This document shows, in pieces, positions 1 to 8,245 of a stretch of 64,000 nucleotides of DNA. The stretch spans positions 1-64,000 of the forward strand of contig CAVVAX010000007.1 in assembly GCA_963746275.1 (NCBI GenBank), read 5' to 3'. A program made the position numbers and the translations under genes. This stretch comes from JAEULH01 sp963746275. GTDB lineage: Bacteria; Pseudomonadota; Alphaproteobacteria; Rhodospirillales; Defluviicoccaceae. Numbering within the stretch: position 1 is the stretch's first letter; every line of letters starts with the position of its first letter. Below the pieces are notes generated by a model. The model was not told the origin of the DNA and did no database searches. It saw nothing but the letters and a program-made list of their open reading frames with translations.

Positions 1-57
1 CTTCATCGGCTTCGGCCCCGCGACGGCGGCATGCCTGCGCGTTTGCCCAAGCCCACG

Positions 58-1032
58 CTACCGGAACACAGCGCGCCGTTCGTCGACGCCCTGGGGGTCT
101 TCGTGGATCAGCACCTCGGCGTTGGGGAAGGCCGCCTCCACCTGCTCCATCACCTCGTCGGAGATGGCGTGCGCCTCGAACAGCGTCAGGTCGCGGTCCA
201 TCTCCAGGTGGAACTGGATGAAGGTGTGGGTGCCGGACGAGCGGGTGCGCAGGTCGTGCATGCTGATCACCGCCGGATGGGCCATGGCGATCGCCTTGAT
301 CCTGCCCCGGTCGTCCTCGGCGAGCTCCCGGTCCATCAGCAGCTGCAGGCTGGAGGAGAACACCGTCCATGCGCTGGCGAGGATGTAGAAGGCGATGGCG
401 ATGCCGAACAGCGGATCGGCGACGGTGAAGCCGAAGTTGGAAGCCAGCACGAGGGCGGCAATGACGCTCGCGTTCATCAACAGGTCGCTGCGGTAGTGCA
501 GCGCATCGGCGCCGATGGCGACCGAACCGGTCCGGCGCACGACGTAGCGCTGGAACAGGACCAGCCCGAGGGTGAGGACGATCGAGAGCAGCATCACCGC
601 GATGCCGACGGCGGAGTCCTCGACCGGGCTGGGGCGGAACAGCCGCGACCCCGCCTCGAACAGAAGCAGCACCGAGGAGCCGGCGATGAACGCCGCCTGC
701 GCCAAGCCCGGCGAGGGGCTCGGCCTTGCCGTGGCCGAAGCGGTGATCGCGATCCGGCGGAACCGCCGCTTGGCGGATGGCGACGAAGTTGACCAGCGAG
801 GCGGTGAGGTCCAGCAGCGAGTTGATCAGCGACGAGAGAATGCTGATCGCGTCGGTGGCGAGGTAGGCGGCGGTCTTGCCGGCGATCAGGAGCGCTGCCA
901 CGGCCACGGCGGCCGTCGCCGCCCGGCGCTTCAGCCGCTCGTCCCGCCTCGCTCTCGCCTCGGCCGCGGTCTCGGCCGCGCCGTCGCCGTCGCCGGGTCG
1001 CCGGCCGCCGCGGTCTCGGGCGCCGACATCAT
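58..1032 (-). CDS. Cation diffusion facilitator (FieF-like) metal exporter, frameshifted
   Basis: Inner-membrane divalent-cation/proton antiporter of the CDF family. Read across the breaks, the product is about 320 residues: membrane helices, the family motif FGHGKAEPLAGL after TM2, a second metal motif HYRSDLLMN, then a cytoplasmic C-terminal domain ending near LIHEDP. The frame breaks in the N-terminal 30 codons (about 940-1000) and again near 708, where one extra G separates LAGL from AQAAF. The ATG at 1032 overlaps the pdxH stop by 4 bases (ATGA), so the two genes are probably cotranscribed. In E. coli FieF the transport site uses D45, D49, H153 and D157. Here the first position is Asn (SLINSLLDL) and the other three are kept. 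The substrate (Fe, Zn, Mn) cannot be told. Family assignment is firm; the breaks are probably sequence errors. Confidence 0.85.
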
Positions 1033-1622
1033 GGGTAGAGCTCCTCCACGCTCCAGCCGGAGGGTGCGCCGGCGGCACGGCGGTAGACGTGGCGCATGTG
1101 CAGCCGGAACGGCCGGTCCTCCCAGAACTCGATGGACGAAGGAACTACGCAAAAGCCGGACCAGAAGGACGGCCGCGGCACCTGGCCGACGACGAACTTC
1201 GCCGTGTACTTGGCGACGCGCGCCTCCAGCTCGAAGCGGCCCCGCAGCGGCTGCGACTGTTTCGACGCCCAGGCGCCGAGTTGGCTGACGCGGGCGCGGG
1301 TGGCGAAGTAGGCGTCGGCCTCGTCGTCGCCGACGTCCTCGATGCGGCCCTCGACCCGCACCTGCCGGCGCAGGGTCTTCCAGTGAAAACAAAGGGCAGC
1401 TTGCGGGTTGGCGCGAAGCTCCGCCGCCTTGCGGCTGCCGAGGTTGGTATAGAAGATGAAGCCGCGGGCGTCGGCGCCCTTGAGCAGCACCATGCGCACC
1501 GACGGCATCCCGTTGGCGCCGGCGGTGGCCAACGCCATCGCGTTCGGATCGTTCGGTTCGCTGCGTTCCGCTGCCGCCAGCCAGTCGGCGAAGCGGGCAA
1601 GCGGATCCTCGGTGGCGCTCAT
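1029..1622 (-). CDS. pdxH: Pyridoxamine 5'-phosphate oxidase
   Basis: FMN-dependent cytosolic oxidase that makes pyridoxal 5'-phosphate from pyridoxine or pyridoxamine 5'-phosphate. The intact 197-residue product has the family's usual length and the FMN/substrate segments MVLLKGAD, FIFYTNLGSRKA and ALCFHWKTLRRQVRVEG. The C-terminal region WSGFCVVPSSIEFWEDRPFR is typical. The in-frame reading extends upstream to 1724, but the family N-terminus matches the ATG at 1622 (MSATEDPL), so that start is used. The stop overlaps the start of the CDF exporter by 4 bases. The gene is divergent from the J-protein gene, with about 190 bases between them. Confidence 0.95.
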   Translation of the reverse strand: MSATEDPLARFADWLAAAERSEPNDPNAMALATAGANGMPSVRMVLLKGADARGFIFYTNLGSRKAAELRANPQAALCFHWKTLRRQVRVEGRIEDVGDDEADAYFATRARVSQLGAWASKQSQPLRGRFELEARVAKYTAKFVVGQVPRPSFWSGFCVVPSSIEFWEDRPFRLHMRHVYRRAAGAPSGWSVEELYP

Positions 1623-1813
1623 CGTCCTCGCTCGGTCCGGGGCGCCGGCTTCCGGCCGGGCCCGCTGCGGCGCAATGTAAGATCCCGGCGCCGCGCAAGC
1701 CAATCGGCAGGAAGGCCGCCGCATAAAATTGTCCGGCGGTTGGCATCGGCCTATGTTGTCGGCGGGCGGCCGCGGGAGCCGCCGAGGCCAAAGCCCTGGG
1801 GAAAGCCTTAAGG

Positions 1814-2716
1814 ATGCGCGATCCGTACGAAGTTCTGGGCGTGGCCAAGGGCGCGGACATCAAGGACATCAAGAAGGCGTACCGCAAGCTCGCCCGCGAT
1901 CTGCATCCCGACCTCCATCCCGGCGACCGCAAGGCCGAGGACCGGTTCAAGGAGGTTGCCGCCGCCTACGACTTCCTCTCCGACGCCGACAAGAAGGCCC
2001 GGTACGATCGCGGCGAGATCGACGCCAGCGGGACGCCGCGGGCGGAGCGGACCTTCTATCGCGACTACGCCGACTCGAGCTACGGCGCGCGGTACAGCGA
2101 CCCCCGCGAGCATTTTCGCGACCTCGAAGGCATGGACATCTTCGCCGACCTGTTTGGCGGCCGCGCCGGCCCCAGGGGCGCGCCGCGGATGGCGGGCGGC
2201 GACGTCCGCCACGTCGTCGAGATCGACTTCCTCGACGCGGTTAACGGCGCCACCCGCACGGTGGGCATGGCCGACGGCAAACAGCTCCGGGTGACCATCC
2301 CCCCGGGATCCAGCGAAGGCGACGTGCTCCGGCTCAAGGGCCAGGGCTCGCCCGGGTTCGGCGGTGGCCCGGCGGGCGACCTGCTCATCGAGCTCAAGGT
2401 CAAGCCGCATCCCACCTTCACCCGCAAGGGCCGCGACATTCACGCCGACCTGCCGATCACGCTTCCCGAGGCGGTACTCGGGGGGAAGGTCGAGGTGCAG
2501 ACCGTCGATGGGCCCGTGACGCTTACCGTGCCCAAGGGCTCGAACACCGGCTCCAGGCTGCGGGTGCGCGGCAAGGGCGTGCCCGGGCCGGGCGGGGGGC
2601 GGGGCGACCACTACGTCGAGCTGAAGGTGGTCCTGCCGCCGCATCCTGACGCCGAGCTGACCCGGCTGGTCGAAGAATGGTCAGCCAAGCATCCCTACAC
2701 GGTTCGCGGCAGATAG
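1814..2716 (+). CDS. cbpA: DnaJ-class cochaperone, CbpA type
   Basis: Cytosolic J-protein that stimulates DnaK. It has an N-terminal J domain (residues 1 to about 70) with the HPD motif in DLHPDLHPGD. A linker containing FADLFGGRAG follows, then two C-terminal substrate-binding domains (about 130-290, with LRLKGQGSPGFGGGPAGDL). There is no CxxCxGxG zinc-finger region, which separates it from DnaJ itself and matches CbpA. Length is 300 residues, normal for CbpA. The next gene starts 4 bases after the stop and encodes the matching CbpM modulator, which supports the subtype. Confidence 0.93.
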   Translation: MRDPYEVLGVAKGADIKDIKKAYRKLARDLHPDLHPGDRKAEDRFKEVAAAYDFLSDADKKARYDRGEIDASGTPRAERTFYRDYADSSYGARYSDPREHFRDLEGMDIFADLFGGRAGPRGAPRMAGGDVRHVVEIDFLDAVNGATRTVGMADGKQLRVTIPPGSSEGDVLRLKGQGSPGFGGGPAGDLLIELKVKPHPTFTRKGRDIHADLPITLPEAVLGGKVEVQTVDGPVTLTVPKGSNTGSRLRVRGKGVPGPGGGRGDHYVELKVVLPPHPDAELTRLVEEWSAKHPYTVRGR

Positions 2717-2719
2717 GCG

Positions 2720-3073
2720 ATGGCAAGCTTCGACGAGATCCTCAGCATCTACCGCATCGAGCGGGTCGAGCTCACCGGCTGGATCGAGCAGCGCTGGGTT
2801 CGCCCGCAGCAGACTGCCGGAGGCTACGTTTTTGATCCGGTGGACGAGGCGCGGATCTCGCTGATCGGCGAGCTGCGGCGAGACTTCGCCTGCGACGACG
2901 AGGTGCTCGGCCTGGTCCTGTCCCTGCTCGACCAGCTCTATGCCGCCCGGCAGTTGCTGCGCACGGTCGAGGAGGCGGTCGACGCGCTGCCCGCCGATGT
3001 GCGCGCTAACATCCGCGCTCATCTCCGCGCGCCTGGCCGGTGGGACGGGGGCCGGTGGGACGAGGGTGGCTAG
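2720..3073 (+). CDS. cbpM: CbpM-like chaperone modulatory protein
   Basis: Small MerR-fold protein that in enterobacteria binds the J domain of CbpA and inhibits it. The 117-residue product begins MASFDEILSIYRIERVELTGWIEQ and has the charged helical middle (ISLIGELRRDF) and Leu-rich C-terminal helix of CbpM. Its position directly after cbpA, 3 bases downstream, is the classic cbpAM arrangement and decides the assignment. The last 12 residues (GRWDGGRWDEGG) come from a 15-bp tandem repeat that runs past the stop codon, so the tail is probably not functional. Sequence similarity in this family is weak; context carries much of the weight. Confidence 0.82.
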   Translation: MASFDEILSIYRIERVELTGWIEQRWVRPQQTAGGYVFDPVDEARISLIGELRRDFACDDEVLGLVLSLLDQLYAARQLLRTVEEAVDALPADVRANIRAHLRAPGRWDGGRWDEGG

Positions 3074-3090
3074 GACGAGGGCCGCTGAGG
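3035..3090. repeat. 15-bp tandem repeat at the cbpM 3' end
   Basis: Two near-identical 15-base units (GGCCGGTGGGACGGG then GGCCGGTGGGACGAG) are followed by two degenerate copies ending near 3090. The first two units lie in frame in cbpM and encode GRWDG and GRWDE. The stop codon falls in the third unit, so unit number could change the protein's C-terminus. Confidence 0.7.
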
Positions 3091-3278
3091 CGTAGCACCG
3101 CAAGAGGTTCCGCAGTGGTCCGGCCGGTTCTGCCGGAAGCGGACGTTGACGCGCTGACGACCATCCTATATGGCCAATACATGTCATCTTTTTCGCGCAT
3201 GGCCCTGCTTGGCCGCGGCCCGGCGGACTCACGTCCGCATTGCCCCGCCTGCGCCTGCCGAGGAGCTCCGGGCAGATC

Positions 3279-4133
3279 TTGAACGACTATGAGAACGAGA
3301 CGCCCGGGCCACTGATGGCCGGGAAACGCGGCCTGGTCATGGGCGTGGCAAACGACCGCTCGATCGCCTGGGGCATCGCTCAGGCGGCGCGCGCCCATGG
3401 CGGCGAAGTCGCCTTCACCCACCAGGGCGAGGCGCTGCGCAAGCGGGTGCTGCCGCTGGCTGAGTCGCTGGGTTCCGACATCGTCCTGCCATGCGACGTC
3501 ACCGACCCCGCCAGCATCGACGCCGTGTTCGAGGTCCTGCGCCAGCGCTGGGGCCGGCTCGACTTCGTCGTCCACGCCATCGCCTACTCCGACAAGGAGC
3601 AGCTCAAGGGCCGGTACGTCGATACCACCCCCGACAACTTCGCCGCGACCATGGCGATCTCCTGCTACTCGTTCACCGCCGTCTGCCAGCGCGCCGAGCC
3701 GCTGATGGAAGGCGGCGGCAGCCTGCTGACGCTGAGCTACCTGGGCGCAGAGCGGGTCACGCCACACTACAACGTCATGGGCGTCGCCAAGGCGGCGCTG
3801 GAGGCGAGCGTGCGCTACCTCGCCGAGGATCTGGGCCGGCAGAACATCCGGGTGAACGCGCTCTCCGCCGGGCCGATGAAGACGCTGGCCGCCTCCGGGA
3901 TCGGCGACTTCCGCCACATCCTCAAGTGGAACCAGTACAACTCGCCGCTCCGCCGCAACATGACACCCGCCGACGTCAGCGGCGCCGCCCTCTATCTCCT
4001 CAGCGACCTGGCGTCGGGGGTCACCGGCGAGGTCCACCATGTCGACGGCGGCTACCACGTCGTCGGCATGCTCGCGCCCGACTCGGCGCCAGCGATCCGG
4101 GAGATGCTGGAAGGCTTCGCGCCGCCGAAGTAG
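3279..4133 (+). CDS. fabI: Enoyl-[acyl-carrier-protein] reductase (NADH)
   Basis: Catalyses the last step of each fatty-acid elongation cycle. It is a short-chain dehydrogenase of FabI type: N-terminal nucleotide site GVANDRSIAWGIA and catalytic Tyr/Lys in YNVMGVAK (Y-x6-K), preceded by LSYLGAERV. Length is about 284 residues. The start is uncertain. A TTG at 3279 with AGGAG about 13 bases upstream gives a leader of the usual length before MAGKRGLVMG, and the codons between have coding-like GC3. The ATG at 3315 would leave only two residues before GKRG. aroC follows 31 bases downstream on the same strand; fabI-aroC is a familiar alphaproteobacterial pair. Confidence 0.95.
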   Translation: MNDYENETPGPLMAGKRGLVMGVANDRSIAWGIAQAARAHGGEVAFTHQGEALRKRVLPLAESLGSDIVLPCDVTDPASIDAVFEVLRQRWGRLDFVVHAIAYSDKEQLKGRYVDTTPDNFAATMAISCYSFTAVCQRAEPLMEGGGSLLTLSYLGAERVTPHYNVMGVAKAALEASVRYLAEDLGRQNIRVNALSAGPMKTLAASGIGDFRHILKWNQYNSPLRRNMTPADVSGAALYLLSDLASGVTGEVHHVDGGYHVVGMLAPDSAPAIREMLEGFAPPK

Positions 4134-4164
4134 CCGCACCAGAAGCAGCCCCGCAGAAGCAAAT

Positions 4165-5236
4165 ATGTCCGGCAACACCTTCGGCACGCTGTTCAGGGTC
4201 ACGACCTTTGGCGAAAGCCACGGGCCGGCAATCGGTGGGGTGGTCGATGGCGTGCCGCCGCGCCTGCCGCTCACGGAGGCCGACATCCAGCATGAGCTGG
4301 ACCGCCGCCGGCCGGGGCAGAGCCGGCATACGACGCAGCGGCGCGAGCCGGACCGGGTGCAGATCCTGTCCGGAACGTTCGAGGGCTTGACCACCGGCGC
4401 CCCCATCGGCCTGCTCATCGTCAACGAGGACGCGCGGTCGAAGGACTACGGCCGGATCAAGGAGTTGTTCCGTCCCGGCCACGCCGACTTCACCTACCAG
4501 GCCAAGTATGGCATCCGCGACTACCGCGGCGGCGGCCGCTCCAGCGCCCGGGAGACGGCGATCCGCGTCGCCGCCGGGGCCATCGCCCGCCGGGTGCTGA
4601 ACCGTGGCGTGCGGGTGCGCGCCGCGCTGGTGCAGATGGGCCCCCACGGCATCGACCGGGCGCGCTGGGATTGGGACGAGACCGCGCGCAATCCGTTTTT
4701 TGCCCCAGACGCCGCGGCCGCCGAAGCCTGGGAGGAGTACCTGGACGGCGTGCGCAGGGCCGGCTCGTCGGCCGGCGGCATCGTCGAGGTTGTGGCGACG
4801 GGCGTGCCGATTGGGCTCGGCGCGCCGGTGTTCGACCGCCTCGACGCCGACATCGCCAAGGCGATGGTCAGCATTCCCGCGGTCAAGGGCGTCGAGATCG
4901 GCTCGGGCTTTGCCGGCGCGGTACGCTCGGGGCCCGAGAACAACGACGCCATGCGAATGGAGGACGGCCGGCCGGTGTTCCTCTCCAACAACGCCGGCGG
5001 CGTGCTCGGCGGCATCTCGACCGGGCAGGAGTATCGTCGTCCGCGTCGCGATCAAGCCGACGAGCTCGGTGTCTACGCCGCAGCGGACGGTGAGTCTTGC
5101 CGGCGAGGACGCCGAGATCGCGACCACCGGCCGCCACGACCCCTGCGTCGCCATCCGCGGCGTGCCGGTGTGCGAGGCGATGCTGGCCCTGGTGCTCGCC
5201 GACCACTGGCTTCGCCACAAGGCCCAGTGCGACTAG
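4165..5236 (+). CDS. aroC: Chorismate synthase, one frameshift
   Basis: Last enzyme of the shikimate pathway, converting EPSP to chorismate with reduced FMN. The N-terminus NTFGTLFRVTTFGESHG and the segments RPGHADFTYQAKYG and RSSARETA are family signatures. The frame is lost near 5028, where GISTGQ should continue as SIVVRVAIKPTSS; one extra G in CAGGAGT explains this. The second frame then runs to KAQCD and a stop at 5236. The restored length, about 356 residues, is normal. The product feeds TrpE/TrpG, whose genes lie downstream on the other strand. The gene is normally essential for aromatic prototrophy, so a sequence error is more likely than a mutation. Confidence 0.93.
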
Positions 5237-5262
5237 CCAAGGCTCTTCATCCTGCGCCCGGC

Positions 5263-6096
5263 TCATGGCGCTGCGCCCACGCCCGTCGCCGATGGGGAGC
5301 CGAGCAACGTCCGCGTCGCCGCCTCGACGTCGGGCTCGCGCATCAGCGCCTCGCCGATGAGGAAGCAGCGCACGCCCACCTTGCGCAGCCGCGTGAGATC
5401 GGCCGGCGTCGATAGCCCGCTTTCGCCGACCACCAGCCGGCCTTCGGGAGCGTCCGGCGCCAGGGACTCCGTCGTCGCCAGGTCGACGTGCAGCGTCTTG
5501 AGGTCGCGGTTGTTGATGCCGATCAGCGCGTCGGTGAATGCCAGCGCCCGCTCCAGCTCGGCGCGGTCGTGGACCTCGCAGAGCACGTCCATGCCGAGCT
5601 CGCAGGCGGCTGCCGCCAGCTCGCCGGCCAGGACATCGTCGGCAGCGGCCAGGATCACGAGCACGCAGTCCGCGCCCATCGCCCGCGCCTCGACGATCTG
5701 GTAGGGGTCGACCATGAAGTCCTTGCGCAGGACCGGCAGGCTTGCCGCCGCCCGCGCCGCGGCCAGATGCTCCGTTGCGCCCTGGAAATGCTCCGCATCG
5801 GTCAGAACCGAGAGGCAGGCGGCGCCGCCCGCGGCACAGGCGCGGGCGAGGGCCCGCGGGTCGAAGTCGGCGCGGATCAGCCCCTTCGACGGCGAGGCCC
5901 GCTTAATCTCGCAGATGAGGCCATAGCCGTCGCCGGAGCTCGCGCGCCACAGAGCCGCGGCAAAGCCACGAGGCGGATCGGCGGCCTTGGCTTCCCTGGC
6001 CAGGGTCGAGAGTGGCCGCTCGTTCCTGCAGCGGCGCACGTGCTCGCGCTTACCGGCGCAGATCTGCTCGAGGATGTTCCGCTCGGGGGCCGCCAT
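5263..6096 (-). CDS. trpC: Indole-3-glycerol phosphate synthase
   Basis: Converts CdRP to indole-3-glycerol phosphate, the fourth step of the tryptophan branch. The intact 277-residue TIM barrel has the family motifs LICEIKRASPSKG, LPVLRKDFMVDPYQI, GINNRDLKTLHVD and VGESGL. It carries only the TrpC domain and is not fused to TrpF. Its start lies 4 bases after the trpD stop, so it is the last gene of a trpG-trpD-trpC unit. The gene converges with aroC, with about 26 bases between the stops. Confidence 0.96.
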   Translation of the reverse strand: MAAPERNILEQICAGKREHVRRCRNERPLSTLAREAKAADPPRGFAAALWRASSGDGYGLICEIKRASPSKGLIRADFDPRALARACAAGGAACLSVLTDAEHFQGATEHLAAARAAASLPVLRKDFMVDPYQIVEARAMGADCVLVILAAADDVLAGELAAAACELGMDVLCEVHDRAELERALAFTDALIGINNRDLKTLHVDLATTESLAPDAPEGRLVVGESGLSTPADLTRLRKVGVRCFLIGEALMREPDVEAATRTLLGSPSATGVGAAP

Positions 6097-6099
6097 GCC

Positions 6100-7140
6100 T
6101 CAGCCGCCCAGGCTTTGCCCTTGGGTGACCGCGATCAGGCGGGCAAGGGCCCCTTTGGCGCCGCCGCCGTCGATGGACTGCGCCGCAAGCTCGGCGCCGT
6201 CGGCCAGCGCCTCGGCCCGGCCGGCGACGATCAGCGCGGCGGCGGCATTGAAGATCACCGCGTTGCGGAACGGCCCGCGCTCACCGCCGACCATGGCCCG
6301 CATCGCCGCGGCATTGGTTTCGGCGTCGCCGCCCTTTAAGTCCTCGGGACGGGCGGTGGGCAGGCCCGCCTCCTCGGGCGCCACCTGGAAGGTGCGCACG
6401 ACCCCGCCCTTGAGCTCGGCGACAAAGGAGGGGCCGACGGTCGTCAGCTCGTCCAGCCCGTCCGACCCGTGGACCACCCAGGCGCGCTGGCTGCCAAGGG
6501 CGCCCAGGACCTCGGCCATGGGCTCGATCCAGCGCCGGTCAAAGACGCCGGTGAACTGGCGGGTGACGCCGGCCGGGTTGGACATGGGGCCGAGGATGTT
6601 GAAGATTGTGCGCAAGCCAAGCTCGACGCGGGGGCCTGCGACGTGGCGCATGGCGCTGTGATGGCGCGGCGCCATCATAAAGCCGATTTTCGCCTCGGCG
6701 ATCGCCCGCTCGACCACCGCCGGCTCAGCATCGATGTTGACGCCGAGCGCCGATAGCACGTCGGCCGAGCCGCAGCGCGAGGACAGCGCCCTGTTGCCGT
6801 GCTTGGCGACGGGCACCCCAGCGCCGGCCACGACCAGGGCAGCGCCGGTGGAGATGTTGAAGGTGCCGGCGGCGTCGCCGCCGGTGCCGACGATATCGAT
6901 GGCATCCGCCGGCGCGGAGACCCGCACCGCCTTCGCCCGCATCACCCGCACCGCGCCGATGATCTCCTCGACGGTCTCGCCGCGGACCCTAAGCGCCATG
7001 AGGAAGCCGCCGATCTGCGCCGGGGTGGCGTCGCCGGACATCATGATCTCGAACGCCCGCTCGGCCTCGGCGGTGCTGAGCGTGGCACCGGTGGCAACTT
7101 GGCCGAGCAGCGCCTTCATGTCGGCCAGGGCGCCGCTCAC
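6100..7140 (-). CDS. trpD: Anthranilate phosphoribosyltransferase
   Basis: Transfers phosphoribose from PRPP to anthranilate. The intact 346-residue product has an N-terminal helical domain and the PRPP-binding Gly-rich loop VGTGGDAAGTFNIST (about residues 85-99). It also has KHGNRALSSRCGSAD and the anthranilate-site segment APRHHSAMRHV. The ATG overlaps the trpG stop by 4 bases and trpC follows closely, showing translational coupling. Confidence 0.96.
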   Translation of the reverse strand: MSGALADMKALLGQVATGATLSTAEAERAFEIMMSGDATPAQIGGFLMALRVRGETVEEIIGAVRVMRAKAVRVSAPADAIDIVGTGGDAAGTFNISTGAALVVAGAGVPVAKHGNRALSSRCGSADVLSALGVNIDAEPAVVERAIAEAKIGFMMAPRHHSAMRHVAGPRVELGLRTIFNILGPMSNPAGVTRQFTGVFDRRWIEPMAEVLGALGSQRAWVVHGSDGLDELTTVGPSFVAELKGGVVRTFQVAPEEAGLPTARPEDLKGGDAETNAAAMRAMVGGERGPFRNAVIFNAAAALIVAGRAEALADGAELAAQSIDGGGAKGALARLIAVTQGQSLGG

Positions 7141-7724
7141 GCCGCCACCCTCTCTCCGCGGGCCAAGGCGAGGAAATTGGCGAGCAGGCGATCGCCGTGC
7201 TCGGTGGCGATACTCTCCGGGTGGAACTGCACGCCATAGATCGGCAGCGAACGGTGCTCCAAGCCCTGGATCACCCCGTCCTCGCTCTCGGCGGTGACGG
7301 CGAGGCAGGCCGGCAGCCCCTCGCGCGCGACCATCAGGGAGTGGTAGCGGGTGGCGGTGAACGGCGAGGGCAGCTCGGCGAAGATGCCGCGGCCTGTGTG
7401 CGTGATCCGGCTCACCTTGCCGTGCATCGGAATCGGCGCTCGGACCACGCGGCCGCCGAAGGCCTGGCCGATGCTCTGGTGGCCGAGGCAGACACCGAGG
7501 ATGGGCACGCGCCCCGTCGCTTGGGCGATGAGGTCGAGGCAGATGCCGGCACGGTCCGGGTCACAAGGGCCGGGCGAGATCACGATCGCCTCGGGCTTCA
7601 GCGCCAGCGCGTCCCCTGCGTTCAGCGCGTCGTTGCGGCGGACCTCGACGCTGGCCCCGAGCATGCCGAGATAATGGTAAAGGTTGTAGGTGAAGCTGTC
7701 GTAGTTATCGATGAGCAGGAGCAT
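7137..7724 (-). CDS. trpG: Anthranilate synthase component II (glutamine amidotransferase)
   Basis: Supplies ammonia from glutamine to TrpE. A class I glutaminase with the oxyanion segment VISPGPCDPD, the nucleophile Cys in GVCLGHQSIGQAFGG and the His-Glu pair in VQFHPESIATEHG. The family N-terminus is MLLLIDNYDSFTYN, so the ATG at 7724 is chosen over an upstream in-frame start at 7778. First gene of the trpGDC unit. In most alphaproteobacteria trpE lies directly upstream; here it is 4.3 kb away at 12050-13585. Confidence 0.96.
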   Translation of the reverse strand: MLLLIDNYDSFTYNLYHYLGMLGASVEVRRNDALNAGDALALKPEAIVISPGPCDPDRAGICLDLIAQATGRVPILGVCLGHQSIGQAFGGRVVRAPIPMHGKVSRITHTGRGIFAELPSPFTATRYHSLMVAREGLPACLAVTAESEDGVIQGLEHRSLPIYGVQFHPESIATEHGDRLLANFLALARGERVAA

Positions 7725-7818
7725 CGGGTCCACGCGTTCCGTCGTCGGCCGCGCCGTCTCAGCGCCGGGCGCTGACAATGACGACCGCCCCGGACGTCGT
7801 CAAGCACGCCACCGGCTC

Positions 7819-8193
7819 GTGTGGCGGCTCGTCGTGGTCGCGGCTCTTGTCGGCCTGATGCTGTCGGCGGCGCTCGTTCCTGCTGCGGTGGCGGAGGACG
7901 ACGCGACGGACAGGGCGCCGCTCGAGATCCAGCGCCAGCAGATCGACGGCCGCCTCGGCACCATCGAACGCAAGCAGGAGGACATAGGCCGGGCGCCTGT
8001 CGCCGGCAGCCGGCTCGATCCTTACGAACCGGCGCCGAAGCCGTCCGAAACCCGCGGCGCCCGCAACCGCCTCGACCTGGAGCGACGGACGCTGCAGGGC
8101 AGGCGGGAGGGCATCGACCGCGGCCTGGAGCGGCTCGATCGCGGCGCTAACCCAACCACCAGCGGCCTGCTGAACCGCCTCCGCCGCGAGTAG
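7819..8193 (+). CDS. Hypothetical exported charged/coiled protein
   Basis: I do not recognise the family. The product starts with a hydrophobic stretch (RLVVVAALVGLMLSAALVPAAVA) resembling a signal peptide. About 95 hydrophilic residues follow, rich in Arg, Glu and Gln (IQRQQIDGRLGTIERKQEDI, LERRTLQGRREGIDRGLERL), which suggest amphipathic or coiled-coil helices. A GTG at 7819 gives a normal signal peptide. An upstream in-frame ATG at 7711 is possible but would overlap the divergent trpG start. No ribosome site is clear. It converges with hppA, with a strong hairpin at the stop. A reading on the opposite strand lacks any such organisation. Confidence 0.5.
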   Translation: MWRLVVVAALVGLMLSAALVPAAVAEDDATDRAPLEIQRQQIDGRLGTIERKQEDIGRAPVAGSRLDPYEPAPKPSETRGARNRLDLERRTLQGRREGIDRGLERLDRGANPTTSGLLNRLRRE

Positions 8194-8212
8194 GCGCACC
8201 CACTCGCGGCGG
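8181..8212. terminator. Hairpin between convergent genes
   Basis: A perfect 11-base inverted repeat (CCGCCGCGAGT ... ACTCGCGGCGG) with a 10-base loop begins in the last codons of the exported-protein gene. It sits 34 bases beyond the hppA stop. Its position between convergent genes suggests a bidirectional terminator; there is no clear T-run. Confidence 0.6.
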
Positions 8213-8245
8213 GATCTGCAACCGAGGGCGGTGGCTGGAACGTTC

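Noticed and set aside
7759..8199. A minus-strand reading opposite the exported-protein gene
   Set aside because: It lacks a ribosome site and family features; the plus-strand reading has a signal peptide and patterned helices.
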